Source: Sodiomyces alkalinus F11
Lineage: Eukaryota; Ascomycota; Sordariomycetes; Glomerellales; Plectosphaerellaceae
Assembly (NCBI RefSeq): GCF_003711515.1
Contig: NW_021167084.1
Span: 932,633 to 996,632 of the forward strand
Direction: 5' to 3'
Length of the DNA stretch: 64,000 bases
The position numbers and the translations under genes are program-made. Shown one piece after another: positions 1-10,440 of this stretch. Position 1 is the stretch's first letter. The number at the start of each line of letters is the position of its first letter. A model generated the notes under the pieces. It made no database searches, had not been told where the DNA came from, and saw only the letters and a list, made by a program, of their open reading frames with translations.

Positions 1-2736
1 GCGATAAAGTTCTTAGGCGTTTAGCTTAATAGGAAGCTTAACTTCCGATAAAACACTAAAAAGGTAAAAAGCCGCCTAACCACCTAAATATACGCCTTCT
101 TAAGGCTTAGCGCGGTAGTATAGGGGTATAACTTCGCGGACGTAAGAAGACTATACCTTATAGTAATATAACTAATAATTACCTACTACGCTTTAACCGT
201 CTATAAGATAGGGGCCGGCCCCCGGTAAGGCCCTGTAGCGGCACTTATAACGGTATAAAACCGGTGCCTCTGATTAGTAGCTAGAGCCTATAAAGCTATA
301 CCGGTTAGGGTCCTCGAAAAAGAGACCTTTATCCCCCCCCTTAACCTATACCTTATAAGCCTTAGTGCCCGGAAGGTCCGCCGGATATAAGAGGAGGGAA
401 CCGAAGATAAGATATTAGCCGGAGTATACGCCGTAGTAAAAGCCCTAGCGTCACCGAATCGATATTATAGGACCTATACGGCCTTTACGTGGATAGCCTA
501 ACTTAACGCCCTAACGACCTAGGCCGGAAACGCGGCCCCGAGGAAAGCCCTTACAAGGGATTAGGGTTAAACCTAGGTAGAGTCACGGAGGCTATATAGC
601 TACGCTATAACGGTACCGAGCCGCCCCCCGATATAACGCTCCCTCCGGAAATATAAAGGACTCCTAAAGCTATAAAGCGCCGCACTTACTTAAATTAGAA
701 TAGAAAAGCTAGGACTATAAGCCTTCTTAGTAAGAGCAAGGGTACCCGGATTTCTAATAACACGGTGCCCCTACGGCGATAGGGGGGCAGAAATAGCGGA
801 GTATATAGTACTCTAGTATTAGGATATAACCGAGGAAGAGCGTAAGGAGCTCTTCAGTACCGTGGGGAGACTACTCACGACTAAAGGGGATTTATACGAT
901 ATATTAGACTATAACACGGAAGCCGGGGCAGTTATAAGGTGGTTCCTATAACGGAAGAGGCTTAAGGACTTCCGCCTCGCCCTTAAAGTTATAGAGGCCT
1001 ATAAAGATATCCGCGATACTAAAGGGGGACTATATCGGGGATAAGGTAGTATAACGACTAATTAAGTATTAGGATAGGGGCCCTATAAGCCGGGGCCTTA
1101 GTGGTATCGACGCGGTACTATTATAATACCGATAAGTCCTTATCGTTATTACCTCCTTTAGAGGTATTAATACCGCTTTTAATATACTTAAGACCCTATT
1201 AGGCTAGTTAGCTAATACCGCTAAGGAGCTATAGCAGGACCGGGGGGGAGCCACTTATAAGGTATTCTAGGATAAAGTCTATCTTACTCTCTAAACGCCT
1301 TATCTAATAAGATAACTCCTATACCTTTACCGATACGGTATTACCACGACCGAGACTAGAAGGTACCGCCCGGTTTAGGGCCCGGCTAAAAGACCGGCAC
1401 GCTATCCTTAGGCGCTTCTTAGCCTATAACTTATTAGCGTGGAACTGCCACGGCACCGAAAAGGAATACCTATAATAGCGATACCCGCGCTACTAGCGGC
1501 CTTTACCGCTATATACGCCTAGTAGATATCTATAAGACGTTACTACTACTTATTAGTAGCGGAGGGGACCTATTAAACTATTAGCTATATCTACCCCGAT
1601 ACTTACACGATACCGCCACGGTACTTAGGCGACTTATCACGGATAGCGATTATTAGTATACTAGTAATAGGCCGCGCCTATTCCTATAGTATTAGTATAG
1701 GCTTTTATATTATCGGGGTAAGTGCCTAAACGCTTACTATAACAACTATAACTACCCTATATTAGCGCTACGATACTACTCCGACGCTACTAAGGGCTAT
1801 ATATAGTATAACACGAACTATACCACGCTTATAGCGGCGATTATTATTACTAGTATTATAATTACTAGGAGACGATATCTACGACTATTAGCACGCTACT
1901 ACTAAGGCACCGCTACGCTATAAAAGGAACTTATATTATATTACTACTTCGGATTACTTATATATATATATAAATCGCTACTATACTACCTAGTTAACCC
2001 CAGGCCACTACGCCACCGCGACGCTATCTATAAGGTACTTATAGTTAAAATATAATAGGAGTATAACGAGAAAACTAAAGGGGTATACTAATTAGTATAG
2101 GCTGTAACGATATACCTATAAGACTACTAGCGGGAATAGATCGGGGAAAACCTATAATACACTTATTAGCGTTATAAAGGGAAGAGGGAGGATTAAGGTA
2201 TAAAGGCCTTAGGGGATATTAACTATCTAATTCCTATAATAGGGTAGGGCCTTATTCCCCCTACCTACTGCCGGATATAGCAGGAACCTACCTAAGGGAG
2301 GTAGGAGGCGCCTACCTCCCCTACTCTTTTTATTAACCGAGTAAAAGGAATAAAGGCACGATCCTCGGGGATATAGGGAGGCTAAGGCTAAAGGGCCGTG
2401 GCCTCCGCACCGCGGAGGCGTGGCGGTACCCCCTTAGCCCCCACTCCGCCGCTAACGATTAGCTTAGGCTAACCTACTTAACCCTAGCCTACTATACTTC
2501 CCGTTAGCTATTAGCCTAAAGGTGTGATCCAGATATATAGTAGAGATAAACCGGGGCTATATCGGCCCCGTAACGGCACTACTCCACCTAAGGAAGTGTA
2601 TAGGGGTTTTCCCCGGGTTTTACCCGGGTTTTCCCCCCTATAGCTACCCGAGAAGGACCGTATAGCCTAGAAAGGCTCCTATAGATTAGTTAGGATAGCG
2701 GAGTAAGATCGATAACGATAATAATAATAATAATAA
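1..2736 (+). mobile_element. LINE-A copy A1, 3' part (cut by window start)
   Basis: Non-LTR retrotransposon. The first base corresponds to position 18901 of the full-length copy A2, and the two run collinearly to the (TAA)n tail near 2716-2736. Positions 1 to about 1040 encode the end of the reverse-transcriptase ORF, with stops from RIP, including the C-terminal cysteine/histidine motif common in Tad1-like LINEs. About 1.7 kb of 3' untranslated sequence follows. CpA and TpG are nearly absent. The copy is certainly dead. The 5' part lies outside the window. Confidence 0.85.
2599..2642 (+). other. Conserved 3' stem-loop of LINE-A (A1)
   Basis: Outer arms TATAGGGG / CCCCTATA enclose an inner hairpin CCCGGGT-TTT-ACCCGGG (2612-2628). 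It lies about 70 nt before the (TAA)n tail and is present at the same place in all four LINE-A copies that have a 3' end. The outer arms covary between copies (GGGG/CCCC here, GAGG/CCTC in A2). A role as RNA recognition structure for the element's own reverse transcriptase is inference. Confidence 0.6.
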
Positions 2737-3289
2737 CGCTATAGGCGTGGACCTTTTTAGCCGTAATTTAGTTAGCGGAGTCCTATTTAATATATATATA
2801 TTAGGGGCGTAGCGGCTAGCGTTAAACGTAGTAACCTAATAGTCTTTTTTCTAGCTATTTCCTTACCTAATTAATCGCGCTCCCTTATCTATAGGGAGCC
2901 CTATAGCCGTAACTATAAGGGTATCGTAGTACCGTGTTCCTCTATCTATAAGGAACCCTACGGCCGTAACCGTAGAGGATTCACGATTTCCCAATATTAC
3001 GGCTACTATTAGCACTATAACCGATAGCTGGGTGATTAGTGGAGTAGGAAGTAATGGATTAGGCAGATGTAGACGGTGATTAGGCGCTATACCGGCTAAA
3101 TTATATAGTTCGTGACCTAAATCTTATCCTGATTAACTCGAGATAGCCTCCTCTACCCCCTTACGGCCGGGTATTACGGACTATAACCTTAACGGTAGAG
3201 CCGTCGAGGAAGGGGATCCGAGGTGAAGTTCCCCCGGTAAAGGGTTAAGTTTAAAATAAGCAGTTATATAAGAGGGGGGGTCCTTAGCT
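2737..3289. other. Less-mutated spacer between LINE-A1 and Copia remnant
   Basis: No gene recognised. From about 2920 the sequence keeps more CpA/TpG than its neighbours. It carries two similar short stretches (about 2885-2925 and 2938-2980) built on the theme agggagccctayrgccgtaac. On the minus strand, part of it may continue the Copia polyprotein downstream of integrase, but I see no reverse-transcriptase motif. Confidence 0.3.
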
Positions 3290-6130
3290 TATGCGTCTAT
3301 AAACGGCCGTGAATCTCTAGCCCTCTCCTACTCGATCTAACTAATCAGGTCTTCTAGTTACTCCTTAGTTAATTAACGGAGGTCGTCCTTAAAGGTAGCG
3401 ATATCGCCGTTAAAGAAGGTGTGTTCGTTAAAATCTATATCGCGCGTTCGAATAACGCGGTTATAGCGGCGTAGGCCAGGCACCTAGATACGGAAGATAT
3501 TAGTGGAGTCGTAGCCGATAAGGTAGCCGATATAGGCGCGGGGAGCGATACGATTTAATAGCTTATTAGCGCCCTTTTAGGCGTCTTTTATTATCGCGTA
3601 CGCCTTATATCCGTAGGCTCGAAGATATAATAAAATCGGCTTCTTTTTAAAGAAGACCTCGTATAGCGTTTTCTAATCCTTATTATTATACCGTTTTCGT
3701 TGCGTCCGGTTATAGCCGTATACAGCCGTGGGAATAGCCTTAGGCTATATAAACGGTGGTAGTTTTGCGTGGATATTTATCGCATGACCCTTCGATATAA
3801 CTATAGTAGTAACGCGTTCAGCACCCCTATTCTACGCTTAAGTATTAGTAGCAGATACCTCTAAAAGGATGCCTTTATTATATAGGAATTAGGTAGTATC
3901 GTGGGATTGAGTTAGCTTATTATTAGATTCGAGAACGCGCACCTTATAGCCTAATTAGCGGTCTACCTAGGTAAGGAATTCCTTAATTATTATAAGGATA
4001 TCCACTGCTAGCTTACTCTTTATAACGTAGGTGGCCGTAAAACTACTATAACGGTCGGTGAAAACTATAAACCGCGAGTCCCCGTCGGATATTCGGTTAA
4101 AATCCGTGAAATTAATCGCCTACCGCTCTCCTATATAGGCAGGTGCGGTATAAGGGCGCCTACTAACATACTGTTTAATCTTTATAAGCTCGTAGGCCTC
4201 GTAGTCGATAGTTATTAGTCCCTTTATTTTAACCCCCTGCGTCTGCTCTTCTAGGTGCCTAAGCGGTTCAGGGCCAGCGTGCCTTAGCCGCAGATACTAT
4301 AAGATACCCTCCGCTGTGCTTGGATATCGTATCGTTAATTTATAAACGGCTGTTCGAGTGGTAGAAGAAGAAGAGCCTAGCAAAGCAGCCGTAGAATAGT
4401 TAGAGGGCACGTATTTAATAACGGTTTAATCGAAGTGGTGACTTAGCTGGTATAATATAGATCTATCGGACCGCCGAATATAGTTATTAGGTGGCTTCTA
4501 ATCCTACTAGTATCCTCGTAGTCGTAACCGTTAGTTTAAGATTAAATTACAGGTAAAATCTTCGTAGTATACGACGTTTAATAGTCTAAAATCGAGGCCT
4601 CCTATTAGTCTATTTAATCTCACGGTCACGTTACCGTAACCTTTAATAGGCAGGGATAAACTACCGGCTACCACGTAGTCCCCCTACGTAGCGGGTATAA
4701 AATCAGAAAAACGGGAAAAGTTATTAAAGATATAAATAGTAGCGCCGGAATCGAGGATAGTAGAGGCTCGAAAAGGGTAACTAGTAATAATACCCGCCGT
4801 AAAGCTAGCTACGTGGGAGACACCGCTACGGACGCTGCTATAGTTAAGTCACGCCTCTTTAAGCTATACAGAATCCCGGCCCGTGTCCTTCTTCACCTTC
4901 TTCACGGCGCGCAGTTTTTCTACTTCCGCCCGTATTACAGGGTCGAATTTAAGGATCCGGTTAATAGTTATTTTAGTGTTTTCGTAGGGCGTCTAGCCGT
5001 TAAACGCTATCTCCGGAAAGATATAGTAATAGGCGTTAATATTATGATACGGCGTAGTATATACTCGATAGGGTTCCCCTTATCGAAGGGTAGATTAACG
5101 TCTTTTAGAAGAAGAACGGTTAGTTAAAGTAGTAAAAGGTATAGCTATAGATGCCGCGGTAGTGGGATTCTTAGCTTTATTCTTCCCACGGCCGCCCTTC
5201 TTACGGGGCTTAGCCGTGGCCTCTAAGGTATCTTTACCCTCCTCGCTTCCGGTATATAGTACAGGGAATACTATAGCGCGGTGGCTACCGCGTTTTCCTT
5301 AGTCCTTAAGTCTAGTATTAATATATTTCTAACTAAGGGTATAAAGGTCTTCGGGTATGCCTACTTAGTTATCTATAAGGCGTCCCTCGGCCTTAGTCTA
5401 ATCGCGGCCGGCATAGGGGCGTATACCTTTAAAGAAGTCTATAACCTATATATACGTGGCGGGCTTCGAACCGGTATCTTTATAGCTTTATAGTAATAGC
5501 TGCCACTTATCCAACCACTCCCTAAGCTTTTAAGGCTATTCGCAGGATAATAAGTATACTCAATATACTCTTCGTGGGTATCGGTTTAGCGGGTGGCTAG
5601 GTACTAGTCCGTATCAGGTTTAACGGCGTTATATACCTCGCGAGGCGTGCCTCCTCGTAATAGTTATCTACGGCTTTAGTCGATAGTATTAACCTGCTAG
5701 GTTAGTATAGCGTTAATCCCCTTTAGGTAGCTATCGTATTACGCTTATAGGATCTTCCAGCGCGCGATTTCAACGTTATACGCCTTCTAGCCGGCCTCCG
5801 TAAGGTTAAGATATTACGTAGGGGTACGCCTAGGCGTTATTAAGGGGAAGGAGTCGTAATTCGGTATTATAGGCTCTTCAGGGGACTAAGTCGGATCGAT
5901 TAGGCGGAGAAACCTCCACACGTTATTATAGGTGGTAACCGATTCGTATAGGCGTCGCTAGAGCTCCTAATCCTTATAGGTTTTATACGTAATAGGGCTA
6001 AGATACGATATCTTAATGGTTGTTTGTAGATTAACACGCTATATCGGCGCGGCTAGATAGCTTCTTAAATCGATAGTAGTAAAGGTAAAAGCGTAGGAAA
6101 AATAGGTATATCTTCACTTAGCAAGTAAGA
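3290..6130 (-). mobile_element. Ty1/Copia retrotransposon remnant (gag to integrase)
   Basis: Read on the minus strand with stops ignored. The high-coordinate part (about 6100-4750) is a gag-like region. Around 4300-4150 there is a GAG-pre-integrase stretch (QGVKIKGLITIDYEAYELIK, with Cys codons turned to Tyr). An integrase core follows (INFTDFNRISDGDSRFIVFT, then LGYKVRVLESNN, where a catalytic Asp reads as Asn). Then comes the Copia-type integrase C-terminus (AYGYKAYAIIKDAKR, IGYLIGYDSTNIFRI). The reverse transcriptase and RNase H expected after integrase are missing, so the element is truncated towards 3290. Numerous TAG/TAA codons stand where Gln is expected, as RIP produces. Confidence 0.75.
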
Positions 6131-6380
6131 CTCTTAATTATCAGATAAAGCGTAGTCAAAATCGTCATACAATAGGTCAAAATTGATTAAGGCAATTATC
6201 TACTATTATAACTGTGTCAGACCGTCAGGGAAACACTGCCACCGTATTTTATATAGTGCAGATTCTGTAAGCGTCTACCCGGATTATACTCTTGGCAATC
6301 CGGCCTATTACGTAACCGAAAAGACTATAGTCTATTCGACAGGGGCTAGTTTAGCTTAGCTAAGCGAGAATAGCGTAATA
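6131..6380. other. Possible LTR/leader of the Copia remnant
   Basis: This flanks the gag end of the minus-strand Copia remnant and retains CpA/TpG (about 6140-6310), unlike its surroundings. Its position fits a 5' LTR or leader, but no second LTR was found to compare with it, so the call is positional only. Confidence 0.25.
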
Positions 6381-6418
6381 AAGAAGAAGAAGAAGAAGAA
6401 GAAGAAGAAGAAGAAGAA

Positions 6419-6489
<71 letters not shown>
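6381..6489. repeat. Triplet microsatellite (AAG)n-(AAT)n-(ATT)n palindrome
   Basis: (AAG)n at 6381-6420, (AAT)n at 6421-6450 and (ATT)n at 6451-6489. The last two blocks are mutual reverse complements, so they form a near-perfect AT palindrome of about 65-70 bp centred near 6450. The right end (attattactcc) resembles the reverse-oriented 3' tail of LINE-A (43830-43860), so a severely truncated LINE-A tail is a possible origin. Confidence 0.8.
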
Positions 6490-6490
<1 letters not shown>

Positions 6491-6789
6491 TCCTATAAGC
6501 TAAAAACAACACGCCTATTAACTATAGGCGTATATTACGGCTTAACCCCGATATAAAGGATCCGGCTATACTCCGGATCTTCCTAACTGCGCGCTTAGTT
6601 AACGGACCTATATCGCCTACTTATCACTACCTTATAGCCAGCCTAGCGTTATAGACTTTTCTCCTTTTCCTTCTTCCTTCCTTAGTTCTGGATAATCTAT
6701 TATTATAACCTTACTTAGTACTCTAACCTATAACTAGTCGTTTATATATCTAGAACTAAGGAGTTAGGATTATAAAAGGAGAATCAGGA
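6490..6789. other. Unassigned stretch before LINE-B0
   Basis: No reading frame or family recognised. A short hairpin CGCCTAT-taact-ATAGGCG lies near 6514-6532, and a pyrimidine-rich run (ctccttttccttcttccttcc) near 6660-6681. It could be a leader or LTR remnant, but nothing decides this. Confidence 0.3.
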
Positions 6790-8303
6790 CCTAGTTTTAC
6801 GCGCAAACGCTCTAAGCCACTCGAAACCTATATTAATCGATAGCTCTTTGTAAGCTCTATACGCCTATTAATAGTCCTATATCGCGCAGGCGCTAGTTTA
6901 GGCGTATTATAAGTGCGAAAATGCCTAGAAATAGGCCTACGGCTCCCCCGTATACGGAGGAAAAGTCTAACGTGGCCCGTGCGCCCACGCTAATAAAGCA
7001 GCAGGCCTAGCCGCGCAGAGCCGCAACCCCGACCTCTACCTAACTATAACGCTATAAACAATAACCCATTAGCTATAACGCTAGCTATAATAACGCCCCT
7101 AACGTCTCTAATACCCCTAACGGCCGCCCACCTCGAAGCTCTTAAGGATATACAACAATCCTTAGGCGAGTAGGCCTCTTTTTTCTACACCGACGGCTCC
7201 CTAGGCCACCCTATAAGGCCTCCTATAGGGCCTACGCAGGCTGCAGCTGCTGTGATACAGTTAGCTAATACCGGCAGACCCTGTAGAGCTATAGGCTATA
7301 ACCTAGGGAACTCTGCCGAGGTCGCCGACGCCGAATTATACGCTATTCTTCAGGCCCTTCAGATTGCCCTAGAGCAGTCGCCTAGGCCCCTAGGGTGCTA
7401 TATTTTTAGCGATTCACAGGCGGCCATTCAGAAGCTTCAGCGCTCCTCTTAGTGGGCTATAGAGGCTAAGACCCTTATCCTACAGCTAAAACAACAGGGC
7501 ACTTCTGTCTCTATATGGTGGTGCCCTTGGTATATAGGGATAGAAGGGAACGAATAAGGCAGCTAAACAGGCGTTAGACCCTAAAAAAGCTGCTAAATCT
7601 GGTAGCTTAGTTACCCTTAGTCACTTAAAGCGTCGGGTTAACGAGGCCCTAGTTCGAGACTAGAAGGCTTTATAGAACGAAGAGGAAGAGGCGGAGAAAA
7701 GGGGTAAATCGGTGCGTTTAGGCCGCCTTTATAGGCGCCTAGTCCGAGATAACCTCCGCTTTTCCCGAAAACCACTATCACTGCAGATACAGGGCCCTAA
7801 GTAGGTAAAGTCGGCTTTTACTTAGTTAAAAACCGGCTTCGGATACCTAAAATCCCACTAAAAGAGGGCCCGAAATAGCGCTACCGACTACTATTCCTGT
7901 CCCGGCTCCCCTATACAGGATACAGCCCACCTTATCCTTTCTTGCCCTTTTTATAAAAACGAACGACAAGCCCTGCGGGAAGCCCTAGTAGGCCTACCGC
8001 TATCCCTACCGCTATTATTCGGTACTAAAAGAGGTATACAGGCCTTAGAGGCCTATCTTTTAGCTACTAAAATAGCCTCGGCGGAGTGGTATAGGGCGTA
8101 AACCTCGGATCCTGCGGTCTAGTTTTCTGTTTTGGTTTTTTACCTGTTTTTCGGTATATTAGGCAGACTGTTACGGAGGATTTCCTTTATTTATTACTAC
8201 TCTACTCCTTACTATATTTTATTCTAGCCTCGAGCCTATAGGTTAAAAGGCGCCGCGCTATAGCTTTAGGGCTATATGCGCGAAATGAATTAAAAAAAAA
8301 AAA
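6790..8303 (+). mobile_element. LINE-B0: internally deleted LINE-B copy
   Basis: The first ~330 bp match the 5' end of the full-length copy B1 (leader and start of ORF1; compare 30480-30815 in reverse). Near 7115-7130 the sequence jumps to the RNase H part of ORF2 (compare 25850 downward in B1) and runs to the 3' end with a poly(A) tract at 8291-8303. About 4.6 kb of ORF1, endonuclease and reverse transcriptase are missing. It carries fewer RIP-type changes than LINE-A. With both termini but no polymerase, it has the form of a non-autonomous derivative. Confidence 0.75.
7182..8102 (+). pseudogene. RNase H and C-terminal domain of LINE-B ORF2 (broken)
   Basis: RNase H degrades the RNA strand of the RNA/cDNA hybrid. 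The first Asp sits in FYTDGS (7182), the Glu in AELYAI (7331) and the next Asp in FSDSQ (about 7413). The uninterrupted stretch is 7252-7452. An in-frame TAG then follows. At the fourth acidic site, the GNE before LAD, a small deletion shifts the frame and removes the last catalytic Asp. The C-terminal Cys/His motif (CPGSP..DTAHLILSCPF) follows at about 7895-7960, with the stop near 8100. Its LINE family is clear. As an enzyme it is dead. Confidence 0.75.
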
Positions 8304-9070
8304 ACCCCCGGTTAGACGGAACGCTAAAACTAGAGTCCTAAGCACTACTTACGTTTATTTTATATATTTAAGTAAAATAACTAGGTGGATAAGCTCCTAC
8401 TCGCCTAATTCGTCTATAATACTTTTTAGCACTTAACCACGAATAATACGCCGACCGTCTTACTTATAGGTTATAATCCACGCGGGCTATATAAGTTATA
8501 ATCTTAGCTAAAAGGGGAGTCTAAGTTAGCTATTATAGAATAACGAGTTTAAAACTTATTAGCTAACCGCGAAGTAATAAACGCCCTAATTCGGAAGGTA
8601 TAGGCTATATATAAGCGTTATTATAATAAGGGCCGCGTTTAGAAACGCTTTAATAAGGATAAGTATATACTACTCTCCGCTAAAAATATTCGCTAGCGGC
8701 GGCCTAACCGTAAACTATCCGATAAGTTCTTAGGACTTTACCGTGTCGCTAAGGTTATTAGCTAGCACGGTCTAGTATATAAACTAGACTTACTACTAAA
8801 ATTAAAGATCTATAATATATTTCTAGTTTCTCTATTAGAACCCTGGCGGTCCCGTGATAGTAAATCGCCGGTCCTTAAGGATATAGATATCGAACTATAA
8901 GACTTAGATAAGTACGAGGTTAAAGATATCCTCGCCCACCGTTATAACGGTAATCGCTAATAGTATCTTATTAAGTAGGCGGACTACGGCTATAAGGAAA
9001 ATATATAGGAACCGAAGAGGAATTTACTAAACGATCTTCTTAATCGCTACTACTATAGAATACATAACTA
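8304..9070 (+). mobile_element. Chromovirus C2 remnant: integrase tail and chromodomain
   Basis: It starts directly behind the poly(A) of LINE-B0. The translation matches the integrase C-terminal region of chromovirus C1 (compare 54370-54900). It ends in a chromodomain at about 8907-9040: DKYEVKDILAHRYNGN, then a YLIK core with stops at Trp/Gln positions, and NI.EPKRNL. Chromodomains on Ty3/Gypsy integrases steer integration to modified chromatin. The upstream gag, protease and reverse transcriptase are absent here. Confidence 0.75.
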
Positions 9071-9239
9071 GTTAGCGATTAGGAACTAGCCGACTTATAA
9101 TTAATTTCCGTATAAAAAAGTTATTTATTCTATTACCTAATAAGCCTCTCCTTATTATTATCCCTAAAAAAGTAAAAAAAAAAAAAAGCAAAGAAAAGAA
9201 AACCCTATAAATAAATAAAAAAAGGGGGGATTAAAACGA
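9071..9239. other. A-rich spacer behind the C2 pol end
   Basis: Contains two A-rich tracts (about 9172-9187 and 9192-9230) with a purine run ending aaaaaaggggggatt. The run could be a polypurine tract, but no LTR follows that I can recognise. Confidence 0.3.
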
Positions 9240-10440
9240 CTAACCCCGAACCAATTATACTTAAACTATAAGCTCTTTAGGCCCGTATACTAGCTAATAG
9301 ACTATCTAACTTAGTACCTGTATTTAACCCGCTACCTTCATTCCTACCCCCTACCTTATTACTACTACCGCTAGACTAGTTAACGATAACCGCTGGCTTA
9401 TTAACTAAGTCCTTATTACTCTAAACTAACTCCCGTAATAAGCTATTAGTTATACGGCTTTTAACCACTTATTACTCTATAGCCACTATAAGTCGGGCTG
9501 GAATATAGTTACGATCCTTAGAAGCTTTTAACTACGAATTAGCTTTAACTTCGCGTTATCGATAAACTAACCGCTTAGCTTTAGAGATCTAGTCATAAGC
9601 GTCGCTTTAATCGGATATAAGGGCTCCTAGGCGAGCCCGAGCCTTAATTAATAACCGTTATTTAGCAGCCGTAAAGCTACGGTTTTTCTTAAACACTTTT
9701 ATAATATTATTCTATATTAAATAAGCTAGCTTACGAGTATTAATAGGTAACTATAAGTCGTTAGTCGGCCGCGGAGCGGTTATCGTAGGGAAAGGGTATA
9801 CGACTTACCTCGTTATACGGCTTACTTCCTTACGTCTAATAGTAATTATTTTCAGCTAACCGCTTTATAAATATAACTATATTAGCTATTAGTTACTAGG
9901 GAACTATTAAAGAGTTAACTCACTTTCCGTAAATCGATATAAACGGAAGATAACGGGTATAGCCGTGAAGTCCGTTTTAGTGTATTAATAGCGGGCGTAA
10001 CGGTTATATAGCTTATATAAAGGACCGCTATAACCTATATTCTTTATATCCCCGCGAACGACGGGCTAAGGAGTAGTTATTATACTACTAGGCGTTAATA
10101 GAGTAGTAGGGGGAGCGGTCGGAGGGGTAGTAAAAGGGGCGGACGGAGGCGCGATAGGAGGAGCTAGGGGCGGAGCGGGCGTTAAGATAATCTTAGGCGT
10201 AGTATTAATAGAGATAGTAGAATTATTATTAGTTCCCGAAGAACCGGCCGGCGACGCGGTTATACTATTACTACTACCGCTAGCAGTAGCACCACCGCCG
10301 GTAGTCTTCGCGCGCTTAGGGGCCCTCTTAGCGGCACCCCTAGCCTTTCGCTTACTACCCGCGGCGGGGGTATTACTACTAGCGCTAGTAGCGGCGGTAT
10401 TCTCTAGAGCCGCTTTAGGAGGTATATTAACGAATTAACG
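9240..10440 (-). pseudogene. Antisense coding relic downstream of chromovirus C2 pol
   Basis: Reading the minus strand from 10440 downward gives an open stretch of about 100 codons rich in Ala, Pro, Ser and Thr. It has a basic cluster, KRKARGAAKRAPKRAK, resembling a nuclear localisation signal, followed by alternating Pro/Ala/Thr. It continues with RIP-type stops to about 9250. No known family recognised. It lies tail-to-tail with pol inside the same element region, and C1 has an antisense relic in the matching place. Its origin as an extra ORF of the chromovirus is inference. A separate repeat is the alternative. Confidence 0.45.

Noticed and set aside
4813..5127. Open frame of 104 codons (+) inside the Copia remnant
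   Set aside because: It lies antisense to the Copia gag region and has no recognisable domain.
5281..5493. Hydrophobic 70-codon frame (+)
   Set aside because: Antisense shadow of the Copia gag code; composition explained by the opposite strand.
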